The notes under the pieces are model-generated. The model was not told where the DNA came from. It saw nothing but the letters and a program-made list of their open reading frames with translations, and ran no database searches. 64,000 nucleotides of DNA from Palsa-1392 sp036490335. Its GTDB lineage: Bacteria > Verrucomicrobiota > Verrucomicrobiia > Chthoniobacterales > UBA10450. Below are positions 52,245 to 61,425 of the stretch, one piece after another. The position numbers and the translations under genes are program-made. Positions within the stretch are counted from its first letter, which is position 1. Every line of letters starts with the position of its first letter. The stretch is from contig DASXEB010000017.1 of assembly GCA_036490335.1 (NCBI GenBank), forward strand, positions 62,001 to 126,000. The letters are read 5' to 3'.

Positions 52245-52931
52245 TTATTTCTTCGCGTCCTTGTCTTTCGCCGTCGCCGCGGGCGCTCCACCTTCGGGCT
52301 CTTCCTTCTTCGCCGTGATCACTTCCGGCGCAGTCGGCGTTTCCGCGGCTGCTGCCACCGGCTCTTCTTCCACCGTCGGCGCCATTACTGAAAAGGCGGT
52401 CAGTTCCGGCGAAATGCGCGTCGTCACGCCTTCGGGCAGCTTGATCTCGCGGACGTGAATCGAATCGCCAATGTTGAGATGCGAAACATCGACGACGATG
52501 ACGTCGGGCAGATTGCGCGGGAGACATTCGATGCCTAACGAGCGGATGTTTTGCTCGAGCAAACCGCCAAAAGTCTTCACTCCTTCGGCCGTTCCCGTCG
52601 GTTCGAGCGGCACGTCGGCTTCGATCATTTCGTCCATCGAGACGGCGTGAAAATCGACGTGCAAAATCGCGCCACCAAGCGGCGAGTGCTGCACTTCCTG
52701 CACGAGCGCGAGCCGGTTTTCACCTTCGATCTCGAGCTCGACGAGAATGTTTTCGCCCGAGGCGTGGCTGAGCATATTGCTGATGTCGCGGCGCGCAATC
52801 TGGAGCGGCTCCGGTTTGGTTTTCCCGCCGTAAACGACCGCCGGGACCTGGCCGCTCGCTTTGATTTTGCGCACGGCCGACCGGCCGGTTTCGGTCCGCC
52901 GGGAAGCTGTGAGTTTGATTTGTTTTGCCAT
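52245..52931 (-). CDS. rplY: 50S ribosomal protein L25/general stress protein Ctc
   Basis: A 228-residue L25 of the long CTC type. The N-terminal L25 domain (residues 1 to about 95; ASRRTETGRSAVRKIKASGQVPAVVYGG, HASGENILVELEI, VQEVQHSPLGGAILHVDF) binds 5S rRNA. A second beta domain (to about 185) follows, and then an Ala/Glu/Lys-rich tail. It sits between prs and pth, its usual place. Confidence 0.93.
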   Translation of the reverse strand: MAKQIKLTASRRTETGRSAVRKIKASGQVPAVVYGGKTKPEPLQIARRDISNMLSHASGENILVELEIEGENRLALVQEVQHSPLGGAILHVDFHAVSMDEMIEADVPLEPTGTAEGVKTFGGLLEQNIRSLGIECLPRNLPDVIVVDVSHLNIGDSIHVREIKLPEGVTTRISPELTAFSVMAPTVEEEPVAAAAETPTAPEVITAKKEEPEGGAPAATAKDKDAKK

Positions 52932-52943
52932 GGTTTCGATTCG

Positions 52944-53906
52944 TTAGGCCGCGCCCTGATCGATCTTGAAAAGCGACGAGACGGATTCGTCCTGATGAAT
53001 CCGCTTGATGCTTTCACCGAGCAACTCGGAGACGCAAAGCACCGTGGTCTTAAAACCGTCCACGGCGCGCGCGGGCGTGCTGTTGGTCGTTATTAATTCC
53101 TTAATCTGGGATTTTTGCAAACGCCCGATCGCGACATCGGCGAGAACGGCGTGGGCGACACCGGCGTAAATGTCGAGCGCGCCATTTTTTTTCAAAAGCT
53201 CGGCGGCGGAAGTAAGCGTGCCCGCGGTCTCGGTCAGGTCATCGACGAGGAGGACGTCGTGGTCCGCGACTTCGCCGATCAAATAGAGCGGCTCGGTTTC
53301 GGTCGCGCTTTTGCGTTGCTTCGCGACGATGGCGAGATTCGCGCCCAGCGCCTGCGAATAAGCGGAGGCCATTTTCAAACCGCCGACGTCCGGCGAAACG
53401 ACGACCGTTTTTCGCGTCAGGCGTTCGCGCATATAGCGAATCAAAACCGGGAGCGAATACAAATGGTCGACCGGGATGTCGAAAAATCCCTGCACCTGCT
53501 GCGCGTGCAGATCCATCGTCAGCACCCGGCTTACGCCGGCCGCGGTGAGCAGATTCGCGACCAGCTTGGCCGTGATCGGAACGCGCGGCTGATCTTTGCG
53601 GTCCTGGCGCGCGTAACCAAAAAACGGAATGACCGCCGTGATGCGATCCGCGCTCGCCCGCCGCGCCGCGTCGACCATGATGAGCAATTCCATGAGGTGT
53701 TCGTTTGTTGGCGGGCAGGTCGGCTGCACGATGAAAACGTCGCGGCCGCGGATGTTTTCCTCGATCTTGATGTAGGTCTCGCCATCGGGGAACGAGCTGA
53801 TCGTGGCCTGGCCTAACGGCACGCCAATGACTTCGCAGATGCGCTGCGCGAGATCGCGATTCGCGGAACCGGAGAAAATTTTCAACTCAGGCTGAAGAGC
53901 AAACAT
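52944..53906 (-). CDS. prs: Ribose-phosphate pyrophosphokinase
   Basis: A 320-residue PRPP synthetase. LKIFSGSANRDLAQRICEVIGVPLGQATISSFPDGETYIKI, YARQDRKDQPRVPITAKLVANLL, DLHAQQVQGFFDIPVDHLYS, VVSPDVGG and the PRPP loop VLLVDDLTETAGTL are all present. It makes PRPP from ribose 5-phosphate and ATP. The TAA stop is part of a nonamer copy at 52941. Confidence 0.96.
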   Translation of the reverse strand: MFALQPELKIFSGSANRDLAQRICEVIGVPLGQATISSFPDGETYIKIEENIRGRDVFIVQPTCPPTNEHLMELLIMVDAARRASADRITAVIPFFGYARQDRKDQPRVPITAKLVANLLTAAGVSRVLTMDLHAQQVQGFFDIPVDHLYSLPVLIRYMRERLTRKTVVVSPDVGGLKMASAYSQALGANLAIVAKQRKSATETEPLYLIGEVADHDVLLVDDLTETAGTLTSAAELLKKNGALDIYAGVAHAVLADVAIGRLQKSQIKELITTNSTPARAVDGFKTTVLCVSELLGESIKRIHQDESVSSLFKIDQGAA

Positions 53907-53921
53907 AAATCACGCGCGGGA

Positions 53922-54206
53922 TCATTTTCCAAACGAGGCGCGCAGCTTGTTCTTTTTCTCCTCGCAATCTTCGCGCAACCGGCGCACTTCGATCGCCAGT
54001 TGGTTTTCGAGCGTCTCGGCGTCGCTGAAGTTTCCACTCTGCCGCGCTTCACCGATTTTTCCCTGCAGAAAAAGTTCGCGCTCCGCGATTCGCGCCTTGA
54101 AAGTCGAATCGATCTCCGCGATTTGCTCTTTCTGCTCCTTCGTCAGGCTAAGAGTCGGCGCATTTTTCTCCAGGCGCTCCATCGCCAGTTCGTAAGCTGA
54201 TTTCAT
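53922..54206 (-). CDS. Small coiled-coil protein
   Basis: A 94-residue, highly charged helical protein (MKSAYELAMERLEKNAPTLSLTKEQKEQIAEIDSTFKARIAERE and an EVRRLREDCEEKKNKLRASFG tail). Nothing catalytic is visible. It lies 15 bp upstream of prs on the same strand and is divergent from the HAD gene. Similar short coiled-coil proteins occur next to prs in related genomes, but I cannot name a family. Confidence 0.75.
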   Translation of the reverse strand: MKSAYELAMERLEKNAPTLSLTKEQKEQIAEIDSTFKARIAERELFLQGKIGEARQSGNFSDAETLENQLAIEVRRLREDCEEKKNKLRASFGK

Positions 54207-54269
54207 TTGCGGATGACCATAGACGACAAATTGCGCCGCCAAAAATCAACTCCTAAATTAGCGCGCCCG

Positions 54270-55058
54270 ATGTCCTCACCGATTCGACTCATTAGCACGG
54301 ATTTTGACGGCACGCTCGTCTCGCACGCGAGCGATCCGGTTTTCGACCGCGATTGCATGGGGTTGATCAGCCAATTGCAGGCCGAAGGCGCGATTTGGGC
54401 GATCAACACCGGCCGCTCGGTCGATTTGCTCGAAAATGGTCTGCATCATTTCTCGTTCCCGCTCCGGCCTGATTTTATCCTAACGAGTGAAAGAGATGTT
54501 TTCCGCCCGACCCGGCATGGGTGGGAGCCATACGGCGACTGGAATAAACGCTGTGCCCAGGCGCACGCGGAGCTTTACGGCAGCGCCTCCGCTGTTTTCG
54601 CGGAGGTGGTCGATTTCGTCGACCGGCAAACGAAGGCGCGCGTGATTTACGAAGCCGACAGCCCGGCGGGCGTAATCGCGACGAGCGAGGAAGAGATGGA
54701 TCGGCTGACGCAATTCATCGATCGCGCGCGCGCGAAGCAGCCCAATTTTAATTATCAGCGCAACACCATTTACCTGCGCTTTTGTCATGCTGACTACCAT
54801 AAAGGCGCCGCCCTCGCCGAGCTTGCCCGCCTAACTAACATAGGACGCGATGCGATCTTCGCTTGCGGCGACCATCACAACGACATCTCCATGCTCGACG
54901 GCCGCTACGCCGCCATGCCGGCCTGTCCGGCCAACGCGATCGCGGCCGTGCAGGAGGCCGTGCGCATGGCAGGCGGCTTTGTCGCCGGGAAGGAATTCGG
55001 CGCCGGCGTCCATCAAGCGCTGATTCACTTTCGCCAGGCTGATTCCTTTGCTCGTTAG
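54270..55058 (+). CDS. HAD-superfamily phosphatase (Cof type)
   Basis: A 262-residue Cof-like HAD hydrolase: motif I IRLISTDFDGTLVS, motif II INTGRSVD, a cap domain, and motif IV ACGDHHNDISMLDG near residue 215, plus the K (YHKGAAL). It probably dephosphorylates a small sugar phosphate. The start at 54270 gives the usual N-terminus. The TAG stop is in a one-mismatch nonamer (TCGTTAGGT). Confidence 0.88.
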   Translation: MSSPIRLISTDFDGTLVSHASDPVFDRDCMGLISQLQAEGAIWAINTGRSVDLLENGLHHFSFPLRPDFILTSERDVFRPTRHGWEPYGDWNKRCAQAHAELYGSASAVFAEVVDFVDRQTKARVIYEADSPAGVIATSEEEMDRLTQFIDRARAKQPNFNYQRNTIYLRFCHADYHKGAALAELARLTNIGRDAIFACGDHHNDISMLDGRYAAMPACPANAIAAVQEAVRMAGGFVAGKEFGAGVHQALIHFRQADSFAR

Positions 55059-55106
55059 GTTAGGCCGATCCCGTCTCACGATCAAAGGAGTGAGAAAAGT
55101 TTCTGA

Positions 55107-56558
55107 ATGAACGGCGGACACGATGCGATCGTGGTCGGCTCGGGGCCGAACGGGTTGGCGGCGGCGATCACACTCGCTCGCGCGGGCTGCAGCGTGCTCG
55201 TGCTCGAAGGGAAGGCGACGATTGGCGGCGGCGCGCGTTCTGCGGCGCTGACCTTGCCGGGGTTCGTGCACGATCTTTGTTCCGCGATTCATCCCCTCGC
55301 GCTCGGGTCGCCTTTGTTTGGCACGCTCCCGCTCGCGCGCTCCGGGCTGGAATGGATCCAACCGGATATCCCACTCGCTCATCCGCTCGCTGACGGTTCC
55401 GCGATCACGCTCTGCCGCGACCTCGACGAAACTGCGGAGTCGTTAGGCGCGGACGGCCACGCTTATCGCCGGTTGATTCAGCCGCTCGCGCGCGATTGGG
55501 AAAAGCTGGCGGGCGAATTTTTGCGGCCGCTGCTGCATTGGCCGCGACATCAGCTTGCCCTGGCCCGCTTCGGTGCGCATGCGCTCATTCCGGCGGCGGC
55601 GTTAGCCAGGTTCCACTTCAAAGATGCGCCTGCCCGCGCGCTTTTCGCCGGAATCGCGGCCCATTCTTTTCTGCCGCTGCAGTCGTTGGGCTCGGCCGCG
55701 TTCGGCCTCGTCCTCGGCGCGGCCGGGCATGCGGTCGGCTGGCCTTTGCCGCGGGGTGGTTCGCAAAAAATCTCCGACGCTCTCGCCGCCTGTTTGCGCG
55801 ACCTTGGAGGCGAGATCGAGACCAATCGGCCGATCGAAAATCTCGACGATCTGCCCAAAGGCCGGGCGTTTTTGTTCGACGTCACCTGCTGGCAATTCGC
55901 GCGCATCGCGGGCGCGCGGCTGCCGGCTCGTTATCGACAGCGCCTGGAAAATTTCCGTCACGCTCCGGCCGTCTTCAAAATCGATTACGCCCTTTCGTCG
56001 CCGGTTCCGTGGAGTGCCAAAGCCTGCCGGCGAGCGGGCACCTTGCACCTCGGCGGAACGCTGGAAGAAATCGCCGTTGCCGAACGCGAAATCGCGCGCG
56101 GGCGGCATCCGGCGCGGCCGTTCACTTTGGTCGCGCAACAAAGCCTCTTCGACGCGACGCGCGCGCCTCACGAAAAGCAAACGCTCTGGGCTTATTGTCA
56201 CGTCCCGCACAATTCCGATCGCGACATGAGCGCGACGATCGAAGACGAAATCGAGCGGCATGCCCCGGGTTTTCGGGACTGCATTCTCGATCGGCACTCG
56301 GCCGGCGCCTCCGCCCTCGAGCAGACAAACGCGAATCTTGCCGGCGGCGACATCAACGGCGGCGCAAACGACATTTGGCAGCTCCTGGCGCGGCCGGTGC
56401 TCAGTCCGGCGCCTTATCGCACGCCGATTCCCGGGGTTTATCTTTGTTCGTCATCGACTCCGCCGGGTGGGGGAGTGCATGGGATGTGCGGTTATCATGC
56501 GGCACGGACTGCTTTGCGGGATCTGTTTGGGGTTCGTCTTGCTGGAACTCCCAATTAG
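55107..56558 (+). CDS. FAD-dependent oxidoreductase, phytoene desaturase-like (PYROXD2 branch)
   Basis: A 483-residue flavoprotein. The N-terminal dinucleotide-binding fold AIVVGSGPNGLAAAITLARAG, then VLEGKATIGGGARSAALTLPGFVHDLCSAIHPLA, a middle substrate domain, and the C-terminal GVYLCSSSTPPGGGVHGMCGYHAA. This is the NAD(P)/FAD-dependent family close to PYROXD2 and carotenoid desaturases. With no crt genes nearby a carotenoid role is not supported; the substrate is unknown. Confidence 0.85.
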   Translation: MNGGHDAIVVGSGPNGLAAAITLARAGCSVLVLEGKATIGGGARSAALTLPGFVHDLCSAIHPLALGSPLFGTLPLARSGLEWIQPDIPLAHPLADGSAITLCRDLDETAESLGADGHAYRRLIQPLARDWEKLAGEFLRPLLHWPRHQLALARFGAHALIPAAALARFHFKDAPARALFAGIAAHSFLPLQSLGSAAFGLVLGAAGHAVGWPLPRGGSQKISDALAACLRDLGGEIETNRPIENLDDLPKGRAFLFDVTCWQFARIAGARLPARYRQRLENFRHAPAVFKIDYALSSPVPWSAKACRRAGTLHLGGTLEEIAVAEREIARGRHPARPFTLVAQQSLFDATRAPHEKQTLWAYCHVPHNSDRDMSATIEDEIERHAPGFRDCILDRHSAGASALEQTNANLAGGDINGGANDIWQLLARPVLSPAPYRTPIPGVYLCSSSTPPGGGVHGMCGYHAARTALRDLFGVRLAGTPN

Positions 56559-57037
56559 TTTTATGGGGAGGGCGGACTGGCACTCTTGTTCCTTAGGCGC
56601 ACTTGTCGTGAGGGTAAGAACCGTTCGTTTGGGCTTTGCGGCGCGTCTTCTGCGGTAAAAAACAACCTTGCCGCCTCCATCCCGCCGACCAGATCGGGCA
56701 TTTGCAATCCTGCAAGTGCCGATTTCTGCGCAGACCTGGCTCTGGCAATGTTGTCAGGGCCGACTTCTGGGCCGGGCGGCCATTTGCAACCTGGAAATTG
56801 CCTATCCGCTGCGCCGGAACGCCTCTGCCAGGATGGAAAGCCCCAATCCCCCCGACAGGTTCGCCAAAAGCAAGATGGAAAATGCCAGACCGCTCGACAG
56901 ATTTGCTATTTTCCATCTTGCAAACATCGGACTTGGAGAGATTTGCCTAAAATCGCACTCCTGCCCCAATTTTTCCTTGCCCGCCCGGTTTTGCGGCCTA
57001 CGATTAGGCTTCAAATCGATCCCCGCGATTTAACTTC
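56559..57037. repeat. Decayed 42-bp-period array, about seven units, hairpin-rich
   Basis: Best units at 56779-56820, 56821-56862, 56863-56904 and 56905-56946; weaker ones extend left to about 56653 with small shifts. The units share only short blocks, but the 42-bp period matches the array at 5411-5627. Strong structure: a 14-bp perfect inverted repeat (56871-56884 with 56909-56922), and a 10-bp stem with a 4-nt loop near 56698-56721. The array ends 92 bp before the gene fragment at 57038. Nothing else is visible in this 479-bp gap. Confidence 0.75.
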
Positions 57038-57382
57038 TTGACGGTGCGAGCCGCCGAGGTGAGCTCCAACCTGACCGTTTTCACGACCGCGCGCGGCCAG
57101 GCCCAGCAGGCCGAGGTCAACACCGACAAACAACGCGAGGAAGTCAGCGACGCCTACGACGAGGCCTACGAGCTGGGCGTGGACATTTACGACGAAGTGG
57201 AACATTTCTACCGCAAAGACCCGAGCGCCTCGAGCCGCCGGGCCAAATGCCGCCACTGGGGCATCGTCTACCTCTACGACGAGAACGAACCAATCGACCC
57301 CGGCGACACCACCGGCCAGAAAACCAGCGCCTCCGCCGAGACCGCCACCGCCCCTAACGTGAATAAGTCTGACGCGACTTAG
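57038..57382 (+). pseudogene. Truncated paralog of the 5708-6466 protein
   Basis: A 114-codon frame with no ATG near the start and no ribosome site; TTG (57038) or GTG (57044 or 57059) would be needed. Its DIYDEVEHFYRKDPSASSRRAKCRHWGIVYL block aligns with DIHGDLVSSLRRDDAPSQRRVMRSYGLVFVPL of the 252-residue protein, and both end in a Pro/Ser/Thr-rich tail. The N-terminal hydrophobic part is absent. A nonamer copy begins 3 bp after the stop. It may be a 5'-truncated relic or a short family member. Confidence 0.55.
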
Positions 57383-57481
57383 AGTCGTTAGGCAAAGAGC
57401 TGGGCGCCGCTCTTTTCAGATCCGATTGCGCGCTGCAAATTCGTCGGATGACGTTTCGGTTAGGCGGCGAGAAAGCTGCGC

Positions 57482-57931
57482 CTAACGAGTCCCCGGCGTG
57501 GCGAGGACGATTCCGGCGAGAAGAAAAGTCAGAGCCGCGGAGAGGAGGCAGAAAGGACAAAAAGCATGCAGAACGAAAGCCTGGAGATAGAGAAGCCAGA
57601 AGCTCGCCAGTAACATCAGAGTGACGGACGCCGCCAGCACTCGTCGCGCAGAGTTATAACCAAAGAGCACACAGATCGCGGCGCTAAACACGACAAAGTA
57701 AGCCAGCATTCCGAAAGAAGCCGTCGGCAGAGGACCAACCGAGGCATAAGCGCTTCCCAGCACTTTCGAGCAATCACCGCCCCCGCCGCAGAGCGCGTCG
57801 TCCCCGGTCAGGTGCATGACAGTTAGATAAGTCGCATCAGCCAGTCCTATGAGCGCGATCAGCGCAATCAGGCAGTAAGTGATAACTCTGCCTTTGCCCA
57901 GTGACCGACCGATTTCGCCTTCCGCTTTCAT
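57482..57931 (-). CDS. Vitamin K epoxide reductase (VKOR) family membrane protein
   Basis: A 149-residue integral membrane protein with four predicted helices. Two cysteine pairs are seen: C-x6-C in the first loop (ALCGGGGDCSKV) and HAFCPFC (CxxC) in the last part, as in VKOR. It reoxidises a periplasmic thiol oxidase using quinone. It is 2 bp from the dsbA-like gene. The TAG stop is part of the nonamer at 57480. Confidence 0.9.
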   Translation of the reverse strand: MKAEGEIGRSLGKGRVITYCLIALIALIGLADATYLTVMHLTGDDALCGGGGDCSKVLGSAYASVGPLPTASFGMLAYFVVFSAAICVLFGYNSARRVLAASVTLMLLASFWLLYLQAFVLHAFCPFCLLSAALTFLLAGIVLATPGTR

Positions 57932-57933
57932 GA

Positions 57934-58602
57934 CTAAGTCTTATGCTTCTTTCCCAGCGCCGAGTCGATGAGGCCGCGCAGCGTATCTTCATTAAAAACA
58001 CCGCGCACCTCCTTGCCGTTGATGAAAATCGTCGGCGTGTTTTTCACTCCGCGCGCCACTCCGGCGTCGCTCTCTTTTTTGATCCGGAGCAATAACTCCT
58101 CCGACTTGGCATCGGCCGCAAACCGAGTCATATCCAATCCCAGACTTTGCGCGTAACCGGCAAAGAGCGGCCCCGGATCGGAGGCCTGGCTCCAGACTGT
58201 TTGATATTGATAGATCAGGTCGTGCATCTCCCAAAAGTGATCCTGCAATCCGGCTGCTTCCGCCGCCATCGCCGCGGGCAAAGCGAAGCGATGCATCTGG
58301 AGCGGAAACTCCGAATAAACCACCCGCAGCTTCGATCCATACTCGCGGCGCAGCTTATCCAAGACCACGCTCGCCGTCGCGCAGGGCGGACATTGAAAGT
58401 CGCCGAATAACTCCAGAGTGACCGGCGCATTCTTCGGACCTTCCGCGTGCAGACCTTTGTATTCGCCCTCTTGCTCCTGCCTAACGAGTCCAGCACTCCC
58501 CGCGGACGTTGCTCCCATCTTGACTCGATACAGCATCGTCGCCGCGCCGGCCGTGAGCAAAGCCACGAGCGCGATGATGAGAAAAGGAAGATAGCGTCGC
58601 AT
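57934..58602 (-). CDS. DsbA-like thiol oxidoreductase, membrane anchored
   Basis: A 222-residue protein: an N-terminal membrane segment (residues about 5-25), then a DsbA-type thioredoxin fold with the active site C71-P-P-C74 (LELFGDFQCPPC), an inserted helical domain, and the cis-Pro loop GVKNTPTIFINGK. It would introduce disulfides in exported proteins; the adjacent VKOR is its likely reoxidase. Its start is divergent from ileS. Confidence 0.9.
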   Translation of the reverse strand: MRRYLPFLIIALVALLTAGAATMLYRVKMGATSAGSAGLVRQEQEGEYKGLHAEGPKNAPVTLELFGDFQCPPCATASVVLDKLRREYGSKLRVVYSEFPLQMHRFALPAAMAAEAAGLQDHFWEMHDLIYQYQTVWSQASDPGPLFAGYAQSLGLDMTRFAADAKSEELLLRIKKESDAGVARGVKNTPTIFINGKEVRGVFNEDTLRGLIDSALGKKHKT

Positions 58603-58701
58603 AACTCGGCCGAGCCGATTCTATCGCGGTCTTTTCTCTTTCGCGCAACTCCGTCCGCGGATTGCGCCAACGGGAGGCGAATGTTAGCGTCCGCGCTCGC
58701 C

Positions 58702-61425
58702 ATGAGCCAGAACTACAAGGAGACGCTCAACCTGCCGAAGACGGATTTTCCGATGAAGGCCGGACTCATTACCCGCGAGCCCGAGATGTTGCGCGAGTGG
58801 GAAGAGAGCGGCCTTTACGAACAAATCCAGCAGGCTCGCGCCGACGCCGAGTTATTCGTCCTGCACGATGGCCCGCCCTTTGCCAACGGCGACGTCCACA
58901 TGGGCACCGCGCTGAACAAAATCCTCAAGGACCTGGTCGTGAAATCGAAGACGATGCTCGGTTTTCGCGCGCCTTTTGTGCCGGGCTGGGATTGTCACGG
59001 CCTGCCGATCGAATACAAAGTCGTGAAGGAAACGCGCGGCCTTTCGCCGCTCGAAGTGCGCCAGCGCTCGGAGGCTTTCGCGCGAAAATTCGTCGACATC
59101 CAGCGCGAGCAATTCAAGCGGCTCGGCGTCTTCGGCGACTGGGAGCATCCTTACCTAACGATGAATCCAGCCTATGAGGCCGAGATTCTGCGCGCCTTCG
59201 CGGTCTTGGTCGAAAAGGGTCTCGTCTATAAGTCGCTCAAGCCCGTTTTTTGGAGCACCGGCGCGCAGACCGCGCTGGCGGAAGCGGAAGTCGAATACCA
59301 GGATCGGGAGGACCCCGCGGTCTATGTTAAGTTCCCGATTCCGTCGGACGAGGCGGCCCGGTTTGGTTTGCCTAACGACAAGCCGGTCAGCCTTGTCATC
59401 TGGACGACGACACCCTGGACATTGCCCGCGAACCTCGCGCTCGCGGTCGATCCAGAAGCTGAATACGAAATCGTCAGCGATGCGAACGAGCGCCTGATCA
59501 TCGCGCATAAGTTATATGACTCGTTTCGCGAGCGCGCGAGCTTCCGCGCGCAGGAAGGCCTGAATTTCCGGCGCGGTCGAGACCTGGCCGGCCTGGAGGC
59601 GCAACATCCTTTTCTCGAGAGAAAATCAACCGTGCTCGCGGCTGACTTTGTCACCATGGATACGGGCACGGGCATCGTCCATGTCGCCCCCGGCCACGGC
59701 GAAGATGACTATTCGTTAGGCAAAGCCAACCAGCTTCCGATTCTTTCCCCGGTCGACGATCATGGCCGTTACACGGACGCCGTCGGCGTGCCGGAGTTAG
59801 TCGGCAAATATGTCTTCGAGGCCAATCCTTTAGTCGTTAGGCTGCTGCGCGAGCGCGACATGCTGATCGCGGAAGAGACTTATCAGCACTCCTACCCTTA
59901 CTGCTGGCGTTCGAAAACACCGATCATCTTTCGCGCCGTCGAGCAATTCTTCATCTCCATCGACGATCTCCGCGCGCGCGCCCTCGACGCAGTAACGAAG
60001 GTAAACTGGCTCCCGGCCTGGGGCGAAAATCGCATCGCCGGGACCATCGTCGCCCGGCCGGACTGGGTCATCTCTCGCCAGCGCAGTTGGGGCGTTCCCC
60101 TGCCGGTTTTTTATTCGGCCGAAAACGAGGCAATCCTGAATCCGGAATGGATCCGCAGCCTCGCCGACCTTGTCGCGAAACGCGGCTTCAATGTCTGGTT
60201 CGAGCTCGACGATCAGTCGCTCGCGCGCGAACTCAAACTGCCGCAAGGAACGCGTCATCGCAATGACACGATCGATGTTTGGATCGACAGCGGCGTTTCC
60301 CATCTCGCCGTTTGCGCGACGCGACCGGAGCTGCGCGACCCTGCGGACATGTATCTCGAGGCGACCGATCAGCATCGCGGATGGTTTCAGTCGTCGCTCA
60401 TGACCAGCGTCGCGTTGCACGACCGCGCGCCTTACCGTAGCTGCGTCACGCACGGCTTTGTCGTCGATGTTGACGGCAGGAAAATTTCCAAGTCGAGCAC
60501 TTATAACAAGCCGATGGACGCGGGGCATTTCGTCAGCCGGCACGGGGCCGATATCGTCCGCTTATGGGTCAGCAGCGTGAATTACACCGATGACGTTCCA
60601 TTCTCGGAGGAAATGTTCACCCGGCTCGGCGACACCTACCGCCGCATTCGGAACACGCTCCGCATTCTCCTCGGCAACCTGCATGACTTTCAGCCTAACG
60701 ACCAAAGGACCGACACGGCTGCTTTTCCCTTCATCGACCGGTGGATTTTGGATCGGCTGCAGAAAGTCATAACGGAATGTCGCAGCGCCTACGAAAGCTA
60801 CGAGTTCCACAAGGTCTATCATAGCCTGAACCAATTTTGCGCTGTCGATCTCAGCAGTCTTTATGTCGATATCACGAAAGACCGCATGTACTGCGACGCG
60901 AATAACTCGCCCCGGCGCCAGGCTACGCAGGCGGCCATGGAAGAAATCTTCGAAACCCTTTGCAAACTGCTCGCACCCATTCTCGTCTTTACCGCGGAGG
61001 AGGCCTGGCGGCAGCGCGGGCACGCTAACTCCGTGCACCTGGAGAGCTTTTCCGAGCCGCGCGAGTCGGCCAGAGATACACTCGTTAGGGCGCAGGTCGA
61101 AGAACTGCTCGCCCTCCGCGGCGTAATCGGTCAGGCGATCGAGAAAGCCCGGCAGGAAAAAATGATCGGCAACGCTCTCGAAGCGGCGGTCACGCTGCAC
61201 TGCGGAGAACATATCGCGACATCTTTTCCACGAGAGGAACTGGAGGAGTTTTTTGTCTTGAGCGACCTGAAACTTGAACTCGGCGATGAAGTCGCGGCAA
61301 CGGTCACCCACACGCCAAACGAAAAGTGCGCCCGCTGCTGGCGTCATCGCGCGGCAGTCGGCAAAATCCCGGCGCATCCCGACCTGTGCGAGCGCTGCGT
61401 CGCGGTCATCGGAGCGCGCACATGA
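58702..61425 (+). CDS. ileS: Isoleucyl-tRNA synthetase
   Basis: A 907-residue class Ia synthetase. The HIGH-like motif is in DGPPFANGDVHMGTALNK near residue 56, KISKS near 593, an editing (CP1) domain between, and a C-terminal zinc finger (CARCWRHR...CERCVAV). It charges tRNA-Ile and edits valine. The ATG at 58702 gives the typical N-terminus; 58681 is an alternative. lspA overlaps the end (ATGA), the common ileS-lspA arrangement. Confidence 0.96.
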   Translation: MSQNYKETLNLPKTDFPMKAGLITREPEMLREWEESGLYEQIQQARADAELFVLHDGPPFANGDVHMGTALNKILKDLVVKSKTMLGFRAPFVPGWDCHGLPIEYKVVKETRGLSPLEVRQRSEAFARKFVDIQREQFKRLGVFGDWEHPYLTMNPAYEAEILRAFAVLVEKGLVYKSLKPVFWSTGAQTALAEAEVEYQDREDPAVYVKFPIPSDEAARFGLPNDKPVSLVIWTTTPWTLPANLALAVDPEAEYEIVSDANERLIIAHKLYDSFRERASFRAQEGLNFRRGRDLAGLEAQHPFLERKSTVLAADFVTMDTGTGIVHVAPGHGEDDYSLGKANQLPILSPVDDHGRYTDAVGVPELVGKYVFEANPLVVRLLRERDMLIAEETYQHSYPYCWRSKTPIIFRAVEQFFISIDDLRARALDAVTKVNWLPAWGENRIAGTIVARPDWVISRQRSWGVPLPVFYSAENEAILNPEWIRSLADLVAKRGFNVWFELDDQSLARELKLPQGTRHRNDTIDVWIDSGVSHLAVCATRPELRDPADMYLEATDQHRGWFQSSLMTSVALHDRAPYRSCVTHGFVVDVDGRKISKSSTYNKPMDAGHFVSRHGADIVRLWVSSVNYTDDVPFSEEMFTRLGDTYRRIRNTLRILLGNLHDFQPNDQRTDTAAFPFIDRWILDRLQKVITECRSAYESYEFHKVYHSLNQFCAVDLSSLYVDITKDRMYCDANNSPRRQATQAAMEEIFETLCKLLAPILVFTAEEAWRQRGHANSVHLESFSEPRESARDTLVRAQVEELLALRGVIGQAIEKARQEKMIGNALEAAVTLHCGEHIATSFPREELEEFFVLSDLKLELGDEVAATVTHTPNEKCARCWRHRAAVGKIPAHPDLCERCVAVIGART

